The notes: generated from the sequence alone by a model not told the origin. A stretch of DNA of 64,000 nt from JAJPXI01 sp051867655 (GCA_051867655.1 JBJDYV010000098.1:62001-126000); one strand, 5' to 3'. Counted from the first letter of the stretch, positions 23,619 through 33,022 are shown. Numbers and translations are program-made.

Positions 23619-24395
23619 GTGAAAGTAGAACGTAGGTGTACGGTCGTCTCCAAGCAGCGGATGGGAGACGCCATTTATATGGTCCTGGAAGCGGGCGACA
23701 TGGTGCGCACCACTTTCAAGAGACCCGGTCAGTTTATCCATATCAAGTGCGGCGACGGCCTGCTGCTGCGCCGCCCCATTTCTGTGTGCTCCTGCATGGA
23801 GGACGACCCTTCCGACCTGCTGGCCATCGTGTTCGAGGTCCGCGGAGAGGGGACCGCGTGGCTGGCGGACCGGGAAGAGGGCGAGAAGCTGGATGTGATG
23901 GGCCTGGCGGGCAATGGATTCCCCGTGGAGCAGGGAGAACGCTACCTGCTGGTGGGCGGCGGGATCGGCGTGCCTCCTTTGCTGGGCTGCGCCCGGAGTA
24001 CCGGCGGCAGATCCACGGCTGTCCTGGGATTCCGTTCCCGAAGCAAGTCCATTTTGCTCAAGAGCTTTGAAAACGATTGCGCCAAGGTCCTGGTGGCGAC
24101 CGACGACGGAAGCATGGGCTATCACGGCTTTGTGGATGCTCTGGTGCGCCAGGAACTGGAGCAGGACAGCGCATACGACGGCGTGATGGCCTGCGGCCCC
24201 AAGCCCATGCTGCGCAGCGTGGCCAAGGTGGCCGAGGAGTTTGGTATCCCGTGCCAGGTCTCCATGGAGGAGCGTATGGGCTGTGGCGTGGGCGCTTGTC
24301 TGGTGTGCGCCTGCGATATGGCCGACGGCACCCGGAAGCACGTCTGCAAGGACGGTCCGGTTTTCGACGCCAGGGAGGTGGACTGGAATGCCTGA
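23619..24395 (+). CDS. pyrK: Dihydroorotate dehydrogenase electron-transfer subunit
   Basis: PyrK carries FAD and a [2Fe-2S] centre and passes electrons between NAD+ and the PyrD FMN. The 258-aa product has the flavin region around GQFIHIKC (about 31-38), the NAD-site GGGIGVPPLLG (about 112-122) and the C-terminal cluster MGCGVGACLVCACDM, with a later CKDGPVF (Cys near 220-248). It starts at a GTG; the pyrD start overlaps its last codons by eight bases. Confidence 0.95.
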   Translation: MKVERRCTVVSKQRMGDAIYMVLEAGDMVRTTFKRPGQFIHIKCGDGLLLRRPISVCSCMEDDPSDLLAIVFEVRGEGTAWLADREEGEKLDVMGLAGNGFPVEQGERYLLVGGGIGVPPLLGCARSTGGRSTAVLGFRSRSKSILLKSFENDCAKVLVATDDGSMGYHGFVDALVRQELEQDSAYDGVMACGPKPMLRSVAKVAEEFGIPCQVSMEERMGCGVGACLVCACDMADGTRKHVCKDGPVFDAREVDWNA

Positions 24396-25311
24396 TGTGA
24401 ATATGAGTGTCAATCTGGCTGGGATGATCCTGAAGAATCCCATCGTGGTGGCCTCTGGCACCTTCGGCTTCGGCCGGGAGTACAGCCAGTTTTATGACCT
24501 GTCCGAGCTGGGCGGCATCTGCGCCAAGGGTCTGACTCTGCACCGCCGGGAGGGCAATCCCGCCCCCCGCATTGCTGAGACCCCCATGGGGATTTTGAAC
24601 TCCGTGGGCCTGCAGAATCCCGGTGTGGACACCTTTATCGCGGAAGAGCTGCCCTTCCTGCGGCAGTATGACGTCAAAGTCATCGCCAACATTTCGGGCA
24701 ATACCCCCGAGGAATACGGCATTATGTGTGAGAAGCTGTCTGCCGCCGGGGTGGACATGATAGAGGTCAATATTTCCTGCCCCAACGTCAAGGCGGGCGG
24801 TCTGGCCTACGGCACCAAGCCGGAGCTTGCCGCCGAGGTCACCCAAGTGGCCAAAGCCCACGCGGGGAAGGTCCCCGTCATGGTCAAGCTGTCTCCCAAC
24901 GTCACCGATATCACCGAGATTGCCCGGGCAGTGGAGAACGCGGGGGCGGATGCAGTATCGCTGATCAATACTCTGCGCGGGATGCGCATCGACATCAATA
25001 CCGGACGCCCGGTTCTGAAGATGAACACCGGCGGCCTGTCCGGCCCCGCCGTGCTGCCCGTTGCGGTGCGCATGGTGTGGGAGGTGGCCAACACCGTTCA
25101 TATTCCCATCCTGGGTATGGGCGGCGTCTCCAAGGGCTCTGACGCGGCTCAGCTGATGATGGCGGGCGCCAGCGCCGTGGCGGTGGGCACCGCCTGCTTT
25201 GCTGACCCTTATGCACCGGTCAAGGTGCGGGATGAATTGGAGCGGATCGCAGAAAATAAAATGCTTGACAAGGTATCTGACCTTACAGGAAGTGTGAAGC
25301 CGTGGCAGTAA
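24388..25311 (+). CDS. pyrD: Dihydroorotate dehydrogenase, class 1B catalytic subunit
   Basis: PyrD oxidises dihydroorotate to orotate with FMN and works as a heterotetramer with PyrK. The 307-aa TIM barrel has NPIVVASGTFGFGREY (about 16-31), the catalytic cysteine in VNISCPNVKAGG (about 128-139), substrate region NTLRGMRID and FMN-site GMGGVSKGSDAAQLMMAGAS (about 244-263). I chose the ATG at 24388, preceded by GGGAGGTGGACTGGA; a longer frame only shadows pyrK. Confidence 0.96.
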   Translation: MPDVNMSVNLAGMILKNPIVVASGTFGFGREYSQFYDLSELGGICAKGLTLHRREGNPAPRIAETPMGILNSVGLQNPGVDTFIAEELPFLRQYDVKVIANISGNTPEEYGIMCEKLSAAGVDMIEVNISCPNVKAGGLAYGTKPELAAEVTQVAKAHAGKVPVMVKLSPNVTDITEIARAVENAGADAVSLINTLRGMRIDINTGRPVLKMNTGGLSGPAVLPVAVRMVWEVANTVHIPILGMGGVSKGSDAAQLMMAGASAVAVGTACFADPYAPVKVRDELERIAENKMLDKVSDLTGSVKPWQ

Positions 25312-26465
25312 CGAAACTCTATCTGATCCGGCACGCGGAGGCGGAGGGAAACCTCTACCGCCGCATTCACGGCTGGTATGACAGCCTGATCACCGATAAC
25401 GGCTACCGTCAGATCGCCGCTCTGGAGGAGCGCTTCCGGAACATTCCGGTGGACGCCGTCTATTCCAGCGATCTGTTTCGTACCTGCACCACTGCTTCGG
25501 CGGTCTATAAGCCGAAAGGTTTGACACTGAACACCCGCCGCGCCCTGCGGGAGATCAGCATGGGGGTCTGGGAGGACAGGACCTGGGCCGAGACCGCCTG
25601 GACGGACCCGGAGCAGTTAAGCTATTTCAACAGCAATGATCCTGCCTTCCACTGTGAGGGCAGCGAGACTTTTGAAGAGCTTCGCCAGCGTGTGGGTGCC
25701 GCCATTCTGAACATCGCCGCCGCCCATCCGGGCAAGACCGTGGCTGTATTTTCTCACGGCATGGCTATCCGCAATGCCGTTAGTCTGTTTTTGGGCTATT
25801 CCACGGCGGAGACCCACGAAAAGGTTCCTCATGGGGACAACACATCGGTCACGCTGCTGGAGGTGGAGGACGGCAAGGTCCGTGTGGTCTTCTACGGCGA
25901 CAATTCCCACCTGCCCCAGGAGATCTCCACTCTTGCCCGGCAGAACTGGTGGAAGAGCAGGGAGGGGTCCCTGGCGGACGCCAACCTCTGGTTCCGCCCG
26001 CTGGATATGGAGCACGACAGCCAGTTCTACTATCAGGCTCGTCAAGAGGCGTGGATTACCATCCACGGCAGCATGCTCTACTTCGACGGCGAAGGCTTTC
26101 TGCGGGATGCCATGGATCAGGCCCGCTATGACGAACGCTCGGTGATGCAGGTCATGCTGGGGGACAAGCCCGCCGGCGTCCTGCAGCTCAATCTGCGCCG
26201 GGACGCCGACAAGGGCGTGGGCAGCATTCCGTTCTTCTACATGCTGCCGGAGTGCCGTAAACGGGGGCTGGGTGTTCAGTTGCTGGGACAGGCGGTGTCT
26301 ACTTACCGCCCCCTGGGGCGCAAATATCTGCGCCTACGCTGTGCGCCGGACAATTTTGTCGCCCAGCGCTTTTATCAGAGGTATGGATTTAAAAAGATCG
26401 GAGAGGACCCCGGCTCCCGGGTGCCTCTTGATATTATGGAAAAATACATTGGTTACGACCGCTAA
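25302..26465 (+). CDS. Histidine phosphatase-GNAT acetyltransferase fusion
   Basis: A 387-aa two-domain protein. Residues 1-205 form a phosphoglycerate-mutase-type phosphatase with the RHG-like motif YLIRHAEAEGN (about 7-17), the paired arginine segment SSDLFRTCTTAS, the acid segment REISMGVWEDR and the second histidine in VFSHGMAIRN. Residues 215-387 form a GNAT domain with motif A in LPECRKRGLGVQLLGQ (about 310-325) and a late FYQRYGFKKIGED. The GTG start overlaps the pyrD stop by ten bases, so it belongs to the pyr transcript. The substrates are unknown. Confidence 0.88.
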   Translation: MAVTKLYLIRHAEAEGNLYRRIHGWYDSLITDNGYRQIAALEERFRNIPVDAVYSSDLFRTCTTASAVYKPKGLTLNTRRALREISMGVWEDRTWAETAWTDPEQLSYFNSNDPAFHCEGSETFEELRQRVGAAILNIAAAHPGKTVAVFSHGMAIRNAVSLFLGYSTAETHEKVPHGDNTSVTLLEVEDGKVRVVFYGDNSHLPQEISTLARQNWWKSREGSLADANLWFRPLDMEHDSQFYYQARQEAWITIHGSMLYFDGEGFLRDAMDQARYDERSVMQVMLGDKPAGVLQLNLRRDADKGVGSIPFFYMLPECRKRGLGVQLLGQAVSTYRPLGRKYLRLRCAPDNFVAQRFYQRYGFKKIGEDPGSRVPLDIMEKYIGYDR

Positions 26466-26473
26466 GGAGTCTT

Positions 26474-28417
26474 ATGAACACCGAATTTCTCCCTGTTTGT
26501 AAAGAGGATATGAAAAAGCGAGGCTGGGACTGGTATGACTTCCTGGTCATCACCGGCGACGCCTATGTGGATCACCCCTCTTTCGGCACGGCAATTATCA
26601 GCCGCCTGCTGGAGTCAGAGGGCTACCGGGTGGCCATTCTGGCCCAGCCGGACTGGCGCAAGTTGTCCTCCTTTACAGAGCTTGGCCGTCCAAGGTTGGG
26701 CGTGATGCTGTCCGGCGGCAACATTGACTCCATGGTGGCCCACTATACTGTGGCCAAGCGCCGCCGCCAGACTGATGCTTATTCGCCAGCCAATAAGGCA
26801 GGGCTGCGACCGGACCGTGCCGTCATCGTCTACTGCAACAAGGTTCGGGAGGCCTTTGGAGACGTTCCGCTGATCATCGGCGGCCTGGAAGCCTCCCTGC
26901 GGCGGTTCGCCCATTATGACTATTGGGATGACAAAGTGCGCCGTTCCATTCTGCTGGACAGCGGCGCCGACATTCTTTCTTACGGTATGGGGGAGACCTC
27001 CATGAAGGAGATCGCCGCCCGGCTGGCTTCCGGCACACCTGTCCGGGAGATCACCGATGTGCGCGGCACCGCCTTCCTGGCGGACAGCGCCGCGGCCTGC
27101 GCCTATCCCAAGGTGGAATGTCCCTCCTTCGAGCAGGTGTGCGCCGACAAAAGGGCCTATGCGGAAGCGACCAAGCTTCAGTACGAGGAGCACGACGCCA
27201 TCCGGGGAAAGGCCATCCTGCAGCGCCACGGGACAAAAATGCTCATTGTCAATCCGCCTGCCATGCCCCTGACCACCCAGGAGATGGACTTTGTGGCGGA
27301 GCTGCCCTACGTCCGGGAACCTCATCCCATGTACGACGCCGTGGGCGGCGTGCCCTCTATCGAGGAGGTGCGCTTTTCCGTCATCCACAACCGGGGCTGC
27401 TTCGGCGCGTGCAATTTCTGCTCTCTGGCCTTCCATCAGGGGCGCATCATCTCCTCCCGCAGCCACGAGAGCGTGATCCGGGAGGCGACCGAACTGACCA
27501 AGCACCCCGGGTTCAAGGGGTACATCCACGACGTGGGCGGCCCCACGGCCAATTTCCGCCGCCCGGCCTGCAAGAAGCAGATGAAAGCGGGGCTGTGCCG
27601 CAACCGGGCCTGCCTGGCCCCGGAGCCCTGTCCCAATCTGGACGCCGACCAGAGCGATTACCTGGCCCTGCTGCGGGAGGTGCGGGCGATCCCCGGCGTC
27701 AAAAAGGTGTTCATCCGCTCCGGCATCCGGTTCGACTATCTGATGCAGGACAAGAGCGGCGAATTCTTCTCCGAATTGGTGCAGTACCATGTTTCCGGGC
27801 AGCTGAAGGTGGCCCCGGAGCACTGTGTCAACAGCGTGCTGGACTATATGGGCAAGCCTCATATTGAGGTCTACGAGAAATTCCGGGATAAATATCAACG
27901 GCTGAATCAGAAATACGGGAAGGAACAGTACCTGGTGCCCTATTTGATCTCCTCCCATCCGGGCTGCACGCTGCAGGACGCTGTGCGCTTGGCGGAATGG
28001 CTCAACCGCACCGGCCGCCAGCCGGAGCAGGTACAGGATTTCTATCCCACACCGGGCACTCTGTCCACCTGCATGTACTACACCGGCATCGACCCGCGCA
28101 CCATGCAGCCGGTCTATGTTCCCAAGGACGCCCACGAGAAGGCTATGCAGCGGGCGCTGATGCAGTGGAAGCGCCCGGAGAAGCGCCGCTTGGTACTGGA
28201 GGCCCTGCACAGGACGGGCAGGGAGGACCTGATCGGCTATGGCAAGAACTGCCTGCTGCGCCCGGAGCGGCCCGAGGGCGGCCAGCGCCGCCCCGCTGGG
28301 AAGAAGACCGCCGCCACCGGAAAAAAAGAAGAACGCAGAAGTGCGCCGCCCCGGCAAAAAAAGGCGGGCTGGGCCAAGGCAAAGCCCAAACCCAACGCCC
28401 GCAAAAAGAGAAGATAG
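26474..28417 (+). CDS. YgiQ family radical SAM protein
   Basis: A 647-aa member of the UPF0313/YgiQ family, uncharacterised radical SAM enzymes with a cobalamin-binding-like N-terminal region. The [4Fe-4S] motif CFGACNFCSLAFHQGR (about 310-325) is clear, and RNRACLAPEPCPNLDAD adds further cysteines. The last 60 residues are a lysine- and arginine-rich low-complexity tail that may bind nucleic acid. The ATG follows TAAGGAGTCTT. It ends at a strong terminator and is probably the last gene of the pyr transcript. Confidence 0.92.
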   Translation: MNTEFLPVCKEDMKKRGWDWYDFLVITGDAYVDHPSFGTAIISRLLESEGYRVAILAQPDWRKLSSFTELGRPRLGVMLSGGNIDSMVAHYTVAKRRRQTDAYSPANKAGLRPDRAVIVYCNKVREAFGDVPLIIGGLEASLRRFAHYDYWDDKVRRSILLDSGADILSYGMGETSMKEIAARLASGTPVREITDVRGTAFLADSAAACAYPKVECPSFEQVCADKRAYAEATKLQYEEHDAIRGKAILQRHGTKMLIVNPPAMPLTTQEMDFVAELPYVREPHPMYDAVGGVPSIEEVRFSVIHNRGCFGACNFCSLAFHQGRIISSRSHESVIREATELTKHPGFKGYIHDVGGPTANFRRPACKKQMKAGLCRNRACLAPEPCPNLDADQSDYLALLREVRAIPGVKKVFIRSGIRFDYLMQDKSGEFFSELVQYHVSGQLKVAPEHCVNSVLDYMGKPHIEVYEKFRDKYQRLNQKYGKEQYLVPYLISSHPGCTLQDAVRLAEWLNRTGRQPEQVQDFYPTPGTLSTCMYYTGIDPRTMQPVYVPKDAHEKAMQRALMQWKRPEKRRLVLEALHRTGREDLIGYGKNCLLRPERPEGGQRRPAGKKTAATGKKEERRSAPPRQKKAGWAKAKPKPNARKKRR

Positions 28418-28420
28418 CAA

Positions 28421-28452
28421 AAGGCCGGACAGAGAACTGTCCGGCCTTTTCG
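28421..28452. terminator. Bidirectional intrinsic terminator
   Basis: AAGGCCGGACAG and CTGTCCGGCCTT form a perfect 12-bp stem with an AGAA loop, with A-rich sequence before it and TT after. It separates the convergent ygiQ-like and thioesterase genes. Confidence 0.9.
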
Positions 28453-28461
28453 GTTGGAATC

Positions 28462-28851
28462 TTACGCTTTTTTCTGTTCCGTTTTGGCAAGGAAACGGTC
28501 CACCGTGATGCACGCCCGCTTGTGGATGCCGCGGCCGATCAGACCGGCCTCATCGTAGGCAGTAACTGTAAAGGTGATCTGCTTCCCGTCCACTGCGGCC
28601 ACTTCACTCTCCGCCCAGACCTTTAAACCAATGGGCGTGGCGGACTCGTGGGAGACGTCCAGGTGGATGCCCACGGAGCCCTGGCCCTCCTCCAGATAGG
28701 GCAGCAGGGAGGAGGCGGCCGCCTGCTCCATCAAGGCGATCATAGCAGGGGTGGCAAACACGGGCACCAAGCCGGAGCCCATGGCGGCGGCGGTGTTGGC
28801 TTCGGTCACGACGGTTTCAGCGCGGCCTTTCAGGCCGATCTCAATAGACAT
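28462..28851 (-). CDS. Hotdog-fold thioesterase (FlK-like)
   Basis: A 129-aa single-hotdog protein of the FlK/YbaW-like group that hydrolyses small acyl-CoA thioesters. Expected catalytic positions are visible: Thr in FATPAMIALMEQAA (about 35-48), Glu in the same helix, and His in LDVSHESATPIG (about 66-77). The ATG at 28851 was chosen for GGAGGTAATCCCT. It is monocistronic and convergent with the ygiQ-like gene. The true substrate is not known; fluoroacetyl-CoA is unlikely to be physiological. Confidence 0.82.
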   Translation of the reverse strand: MSIEIGLKGRAETVVTEANTAAAMGSGLVPVFATPAMIALMEQAAASSLLPYLEEGQGSVGIHLDVSHESATPIGLKVWAESEVAAVDGKQITFTVTAYDEAGLIGRGIHKRACITVDRFLAKTEQKKA

Positions 28852-28918
28852 AGGGATTACCTCCTGAGAAAATCTTTCGTACAAAGTGTACACTACTTTT
28901 GCCCATCAGGCAAGAAGA

Positions 28919-28950
28919 AAAACGGACGGCAGGGATTAACCCTGCCGTCC
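28919..28950 (-). terminator. Intrinsic terminator after potD
   Basis: On the minus strand GGACGGCAGGG, a TTAAT loop and CCCTGCCGTCC form an 11-bp perfect stem, followed by GTTTTTCTT. Confidence 0.9.
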
Positions 28951-28958
28951 ATTGAAAT

Positions 28959-30041
28959 TTAAATGCCCAATTCGATCCAAAGATCGTTATAGAGATTACG
29001 CGTCTCCTCGGGGAGGACCAGATAGGCCTCGCAGCGGTCCAGGACCTCCTGAGGAGCGGCCATGATCTCGTACAACTCCGCATCCAGCGGCTCGCCGTAG
29101 GTCTCCTCATAGTACTCAGGATACATCTCCAGCGCTTCCTTGTTGGGGGAGGCGTACCAGATGTAGTCCATGTTGGCCAGGTTGGCTTCGGTGGAGGCGA
29201 TGAAGTTGATCCACTCCTCGGCCTCGGTCTTGTTCTGGGCGTCTTTCAGCACGCACATGGCGTCTACGAACCAGTTGGAGCCCTCCTCGGGGACCACATA
29301 GGCCAGGTCTTCGTTGTTCTCCAGCATAGTCAGATAGTCTCCGGCGTAATAGGTGCCAATGGCGGCGTTGCCGCCCTCCATCTTCAGGAAGATCTCGTCC
29401 ATCACCTTGCCCTGATACACACCCTTGGCGTTGGCGTCGGCGATGAGCTGATAGGCCTCACGAATCTGGGCCTCATCGGTGGTATTGACGGAATAGCCCA
29501 GATACAGCAGAGCGATGCCGAAGGCATCCCGGGAATTGTTGATCAGCAGAACATTGCCGGCGTGTTTCTCATCAAACATGGCACTCCAGCTGGTGATGGG
29601 CTCGTCCACCATGGTGGTGTTGTAAATGATGCCCATGGTGCCCCAGGTATAGGGGACGGTATACTTGTTCTCCGGATCGTAGGCCAGGTTCTTGAAGCGG
29701 TCATCAATCTTGGAGAAATTGGGGATGTTGTCGTAGTTGAGCTCCGCCAGCATATCTTCCTCGATGAGCTGGGAGATCATATAGTCAGAGGGGACGATGA
29801 CGTCAAAGTCAGCGCCGCCGCTTTTCAGAAGCGAGTACAGCGTCTCGTTGCTCTCAGCGGTCTGATAGTTGACTTTGATGCCGGTCTCTTCCTCAAATTG
29901 ATCGATCAGGTCGGTGTCGATGTATTCGCCCCAGCTGCAAACATTGACCACACGCTGCTTTTCTCCGCTTCCGCTACATCCGGTCAGAAGCAGTCCGGCC
30001 ATCATCACAAAGGCAAGCGCCAAGGCAGTCATTTTTTTCAA
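28959..30041 (-). CDS. potD: Spermidine/putrescine ABC transporter substrate-binding lipoprotein
   Basis: PotD captures polyamines outside the membrane and delivers them to PotBC. The 360-aa precursor has a lipoprotein signal peptide ending LLTGCSGSG, with the lipidated cysteine at about residue 22. The mature start VVNVCSWGEYIDTDLIDQFE is typical, and aromatic or acidic ligand residues appear in SDYMISQLIEE and YTWGTMGIIYN. It is the last gene of potABCD, 57 bases after potC, and ends at a strong terminator. Confidence 0.94.
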   Translation of the reverse strand: MKKMTALALAFVMMAGLLLTGCSGSGEKQRVVNVCSWGEYIDTDLIDQFEEETGIKVNYQTAESNETLYSLLKSGGADFDVIVPSDYMISQLIEEDMLAELNYDNIPNFSKIDDRFKNLAYDPENKYTVPYTWGTMGIIYNTTMVDEPITSWSAMFDEKHAGNVLLINNSRDAFGIALLYLGYSVNTTDEAQIREAYQLIADANAKGVYQGKVMDEIFLKMEGGNAAIGTYYAGDYLTMLENNEDLAYVVPEEGSNWFVDAMCVLKDAQNKTEAEEWINFIASTEANLANMDYIWYASPNKEALEMYPEYYEETYGEPLDAELYEIMAAPQEVLDRCEAYLVLPEETRNLYNDLWIELGI

Positions 30042-30097
30042 TTGATCATTCCTCCAGTAAATTTGATTTTATCTCAGGGCCCTTGGGCCGAAAGACC

Positions 30098-30964
30098 TTA
30101 ATTGTGCCGCTTCGCCGCGGCCTTTTCCATCCGGGCCTCCCGTACGTTGACGATGACCAGCAGGATCAGCACCACCACGAACAGCAGGGTGGAGACGGCG
30201 TTGATCTCGGGGGTGATGCGCTTTTTGGTCATGCCGTAGATGGCCATGGCCAGGGTTTGCGTGGACGACCCGGCAGTGAAGTAAGAGATGACGAAGTCAT
30301 CGATGCTCATGGTGAACGCGATCAGCGCGCCAGAGACGATGCCGGGCTTGATTTCCGGGATAATGACCTTCCAGAAGGCCTGGAACCAGGTGCAGCCCAA
30401 ATCCTGGGCCGCGTCCACCAGGTTTTTGTCCATCTGCCGCAGCTTGGGACTCACATTCAGGATCACATAGGGGATGTTGAAGGTGATGTGGGCAATCAGC
30501 AGGGTGCCGAAGCCCAGGGTCAGCCGCGTGGGCAATTGGATCAGCGACTGGATGCCGTTGAACCACTTCGCAAAATCACCCCACAGGGTAAAGAAGGCCA
30601 CGAACAGCAGGCAGAGGGAAACGCCGGTGACAATGTCGGCGTTCATCATGGGAATGTTGTTTACCGTCATCAGCGGGTCCCGCCAGCGGCGGCGCATGTT
30701 GTAAAAGCCGATGGCGGCGAAGGTGCCGGCGATGGTGGAGATCACCGTGGCCAGCAGGGACACCAGCAGGGTGGTGTACAGGCTTTCCATAATGATCCGG
30801 TCCTGGAACAGTTCAGCGTACCAGTGGAAGGAAAAGCCTTTCCAGACGGCGTTGCTGTTTCCCGAATTGAACGAAAAGACGATCAGCAGAAAAATGGGGG
30901 CGTACAGGAACAGAAAGACCAGCGCCATGAACACACGGTTTCCCACACGAGACTGCTTTTTCAT
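30098..30964 (-). CDS. potC: Spermidine/putrescine ABC transporter permease
   Basis: A 288-aa inner-membrane permease with six predicted helices and the EAA-type cytoplasmic loop AAQDLGCTWFQAFWKVIIPEI (about 183-203) that docks on PotA. FVISYFTAGSSTQTLAMAIYG near 225-245 is usual for PotC. The ATG overlaps the potB stop (ATGA). It forms the translocation channel with PotB. Confidence 0.94.
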   Translation of the reverse strand: MKKQSRVGNRVFMALVFLFLYAPIFLLIVFSFNSGNSNAVWKGFSFHWYAELFQDRIIMESLYTTLLVSLLATVISTIAGTFAAIGFYNMRRRWRDPLMTVNNIPMMNADIVTGVSLCLLFVAFFTLWGDFAKWFNGIQSLIQLPTRLTLGFGTLLIAHITFNIPYVILNVSPKLRQMDKNLVDAAQDLGCTWFQAFWKVIIPEIKPGIVSGALIAFTMSIDDFVISYFTAGSSTQTLAMAIYGMTKKRITPEINAVSTLLFVVVLILLVIVNVREARMEKAAAKRHN

Positions 30965-31842
30965 AGCATCACCGCCTGTTCTTCGCCCTCACCGAAGTGA
31001 TTCATGACCACCATGCACACCACGACCACCAGCATCATGACCAGGGCGATGGCCGCGCCCAGATGAGGATTGTAGGCCCCGCCCAGGAACTGCTGCTCGA
31101 TCAGGTCGCCCAGCATCATCTGGGTGCCGCCGCCCAGCAGGCGGGAGATGGCAAAGGTGGACACGGAAGGGACGAACACCATGGTCACGCCGGACAGAAT
31201 GCCGGGCAGGGACAGGGGAAAGATGACCTTGCGGAATACGCGCAGGGAGTTGGCCCCCAGGTCCCGGGCGGCCTCCAGCAGGGAATGGTCCAGCTTCACA
31301 ATGACTGAGTAGATGGGGAGGATCATAAAGGGCAAGTAGTTATATACCATGCCCAGCACCACCGCGCCGGAGGTGCCGATCATTTTGAAATGGGTGATGG
31401 GCACATATTGGGCGGGGTCGGCGGCGAAGTGAATGGCGATGCTGTTGTATAGATCGATGATCCCAATGCGCTGAAACAGCTGGTTGAGCAGGCCGTTGGT
31501 CTCCAGAATGGACATCCAGGAGTAGGTGCGCAGCAGGAAGTTGATCCACATGGGCAGCATGATCAGCACCATGGCGATCTTCTGAAAGCGGGGACCCTCT
31601 TTTGCCATCATATAGGAGACGGGGTAGCCGATCAGAAGGCAGACCAGCGTGGCAATGAGGGCCAACTTGAAGGAGCGCACAAACACCGATACATAGGTGC
31701 CCATACGCGCAAAGTTTTCCAGAGTGCCGTCAAAGGCGGCGGTGGTAAAGGCGTAGACTGCCATGATCACAATGGGAATGACCACGAAGATCGCCATCCA
31801 GACCACATAGGGGACGGCGAACCGGGAGAGCTTATTCTTCAT
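30961..31842 (-). CDS. potB: Spermidine/putrescine ABC transporter permease
   Basis: A 293-aa permease with six membrane helices and the docking loop LEAARDLGANSLRVFRKVIFP (about 188-208). I placed the start at 31842 (MKNKLSRFAVPYVV), behind a GAGGAGGAGAGCGAGG run that also encodes the acidic end of PotA. The two genes overlap by 11 bases, so coupling is likely. An upstream in-frame ATG is possible but lies deeper inside potA. Confidence 0.92.
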   Translation of the reverse strand: MKNKLSRFAVPYVVWMAIFVVIPIVIMAVYAFTTAAFDGTLENFARMGTYVSVFVRSFKLALIATLVCLLIGYPVSYMMAKEGPRFQKIAMVLIMLPMWINFLLRTYSWMSILETNGLLNQLFQRIGIIDLYNSIAIHFAADPAQYVPITHFKMIGTSGAVVLGMVYNYLPFMILPIYSVIVKLDHSLLEAARDLGANSLRVFRKVIFPLSLPGILSGVTMVFVPSVSTFAISRLLGGGTQMMLGDLIEQQFLGGAYNPHLGAAIALVMMLVVVVCMVVMNHFGEGEEQAVML

Positions 31843-33022
31843 CCTCGCTCTCCTCCTCATCCAGCTCAAGGCTGGCGTCGCCGATCTCGTCGTATTCTTC
31901 GGAGTAGGAGGAGTAGTCGCCGAACAGACCGGAATACTGGCTCTTCTTCATGACGTGGATGCCGTCAGGGTCGATCTTGATGCCGATGTGGCTGTCCACC
32001 GGGCAGTAATCGGTGGTCTGGATCAGCCACTTGAAGCCGTAGAAATCCACGATGGTGTCGTAGTGGACGCCCTTGAAGGTGACGGCGGTGACGGTGCCCT
32101 TGAGCTGGCCACTGGCCTCGTCCACGATGTCCACATCCTCCGGGCGGATGACCACGTCCACCGGCTCGTCCTTGGCAAAGCCCTTGTCCAGACACTGGAA
32201 CTTCCGGTTGAAGATCTCCACCACGCCGTCGGCGCGCATGATGCCGTCGATGATGTTGGACTCGCCGATGAAGTCGGCCACAAAGGCGTTATTCGGCTCG
32301 TTATAAATGTCTTCAGGGGTGCCGATCTGCTGGATGCGGCCGCCGTCCATGACCACCACGGTGTCGGACATGGCCAGGGCCTCTTCCTGGTCGTGGGTGA
32401 CATAGACGAAGGTGATGCCCAGCGACTGCTGGATGCGTTTCAGCTCGTTCTGCATATCCTTGCGTAGCTTCAGGTCCAGGGCGCCCAAGGGCTCGTCCAG
32501 CAGCAGCACCTTGGGCCGGTTGACCAGAGCCCGGGCAATGGCCACGCGCTGCTGCTGGCCGCCGGACAACTGGGTGATGGAGCGCTTCTCAAAGCCCTTC
32601 AGGTTGACGGCCTCCAGCATTTCCATGACCCGGTCGGCGATCTCCTGCTCCTTGAGCTTTACCTTCTTCGTGCGCGTTTTCCCGTTCTCCTCCACCGTTT
32701 CGGTCTTGGGAATGCGCAGGCCGAAAGCCACATTCTCAAAGACATTCAGATGGGGAAACAGGGCATATTTTTGAAACACCGTATTCACGGTTCGCAAATG
32801 GGGCGGAACATCATTAATCCTCACGCCGTCAAATAAAACGTCCCCGGAGGTTGGCGTCAAGAACCCGCCGATAATACGAAGCGTGGTCGTCTTGCCGCAC
32901 CCACTGGGACCCAGCAGCGTGAGGAATTCCTGATCTTTGATGGTTAAATTGATGTGATCGAGTACGACATCATCGTCGTAGGACATGACACAATCCGACA
33001 GCCGGATCAGCTCTTTGGACAT
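31832..33022 (-). CDS. potA: Spermidine/putrescine ABC transporter ATP-binding protein
   Basis: PotA hydrolyses ATP to drive polyamine uptake. The 396-aa product has Walker A GPSGCGKTTTLR (about 39-50), the Q loop, signature LSGGQQQRVAIARAL (about 148-162), Walker B VLLLDEPLGALD and a TOBE regulatory domain from about 270. The C-terminus ends in a very acidic tail (SLELDEEESEDEE) that I do not recall from typical PotA and that coincides with the potB ribosome site. A strong promoter lies about 120 bases upstream. Confidence 0.95.
   Translation of the reverse strand: MSKELIRLSDCVMSYDDDVVLDHINLTIKDQEFLTLLGPSGCGKTTTLRIIGGFLTPTSGDVLFDGVRINDVPPHLRTVNTVFQKYALFPHLNVFENVAFGLRIPKTETVEENGKTRTKKVKLKEQEIADRVMEMLEAVNLKGFEKRSITQLSGGQQQRVAIARALVNRPKVLLLDEPLGALDLKLRKDMQNELKRIQQSLGITFVYVTHDQEEALAMSDTVVVMDGGRIQQIGTPEDIYNEPNNAFVADFIGESNIIDGIMRADGVVEIFNRKFQCLDKGFAKDEPVDVVIRPEDVDIVDEASGQLKGTVTAVTFKGVHYDTIVDFYGFKWLIQTTDYCPVDSHIGIKIDPDGIHVMKKSQYSGLFGDYSSYSEEYDEIGDASLELDEEESEDEE

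Noticed and set aside
26615..28513. 632-codon open frame on the minus strand
   Set aside because: Antisense to the YgiQ gene, with low-complexity, His/Gly/Val/Gln-rich composition and no recognisable domain.
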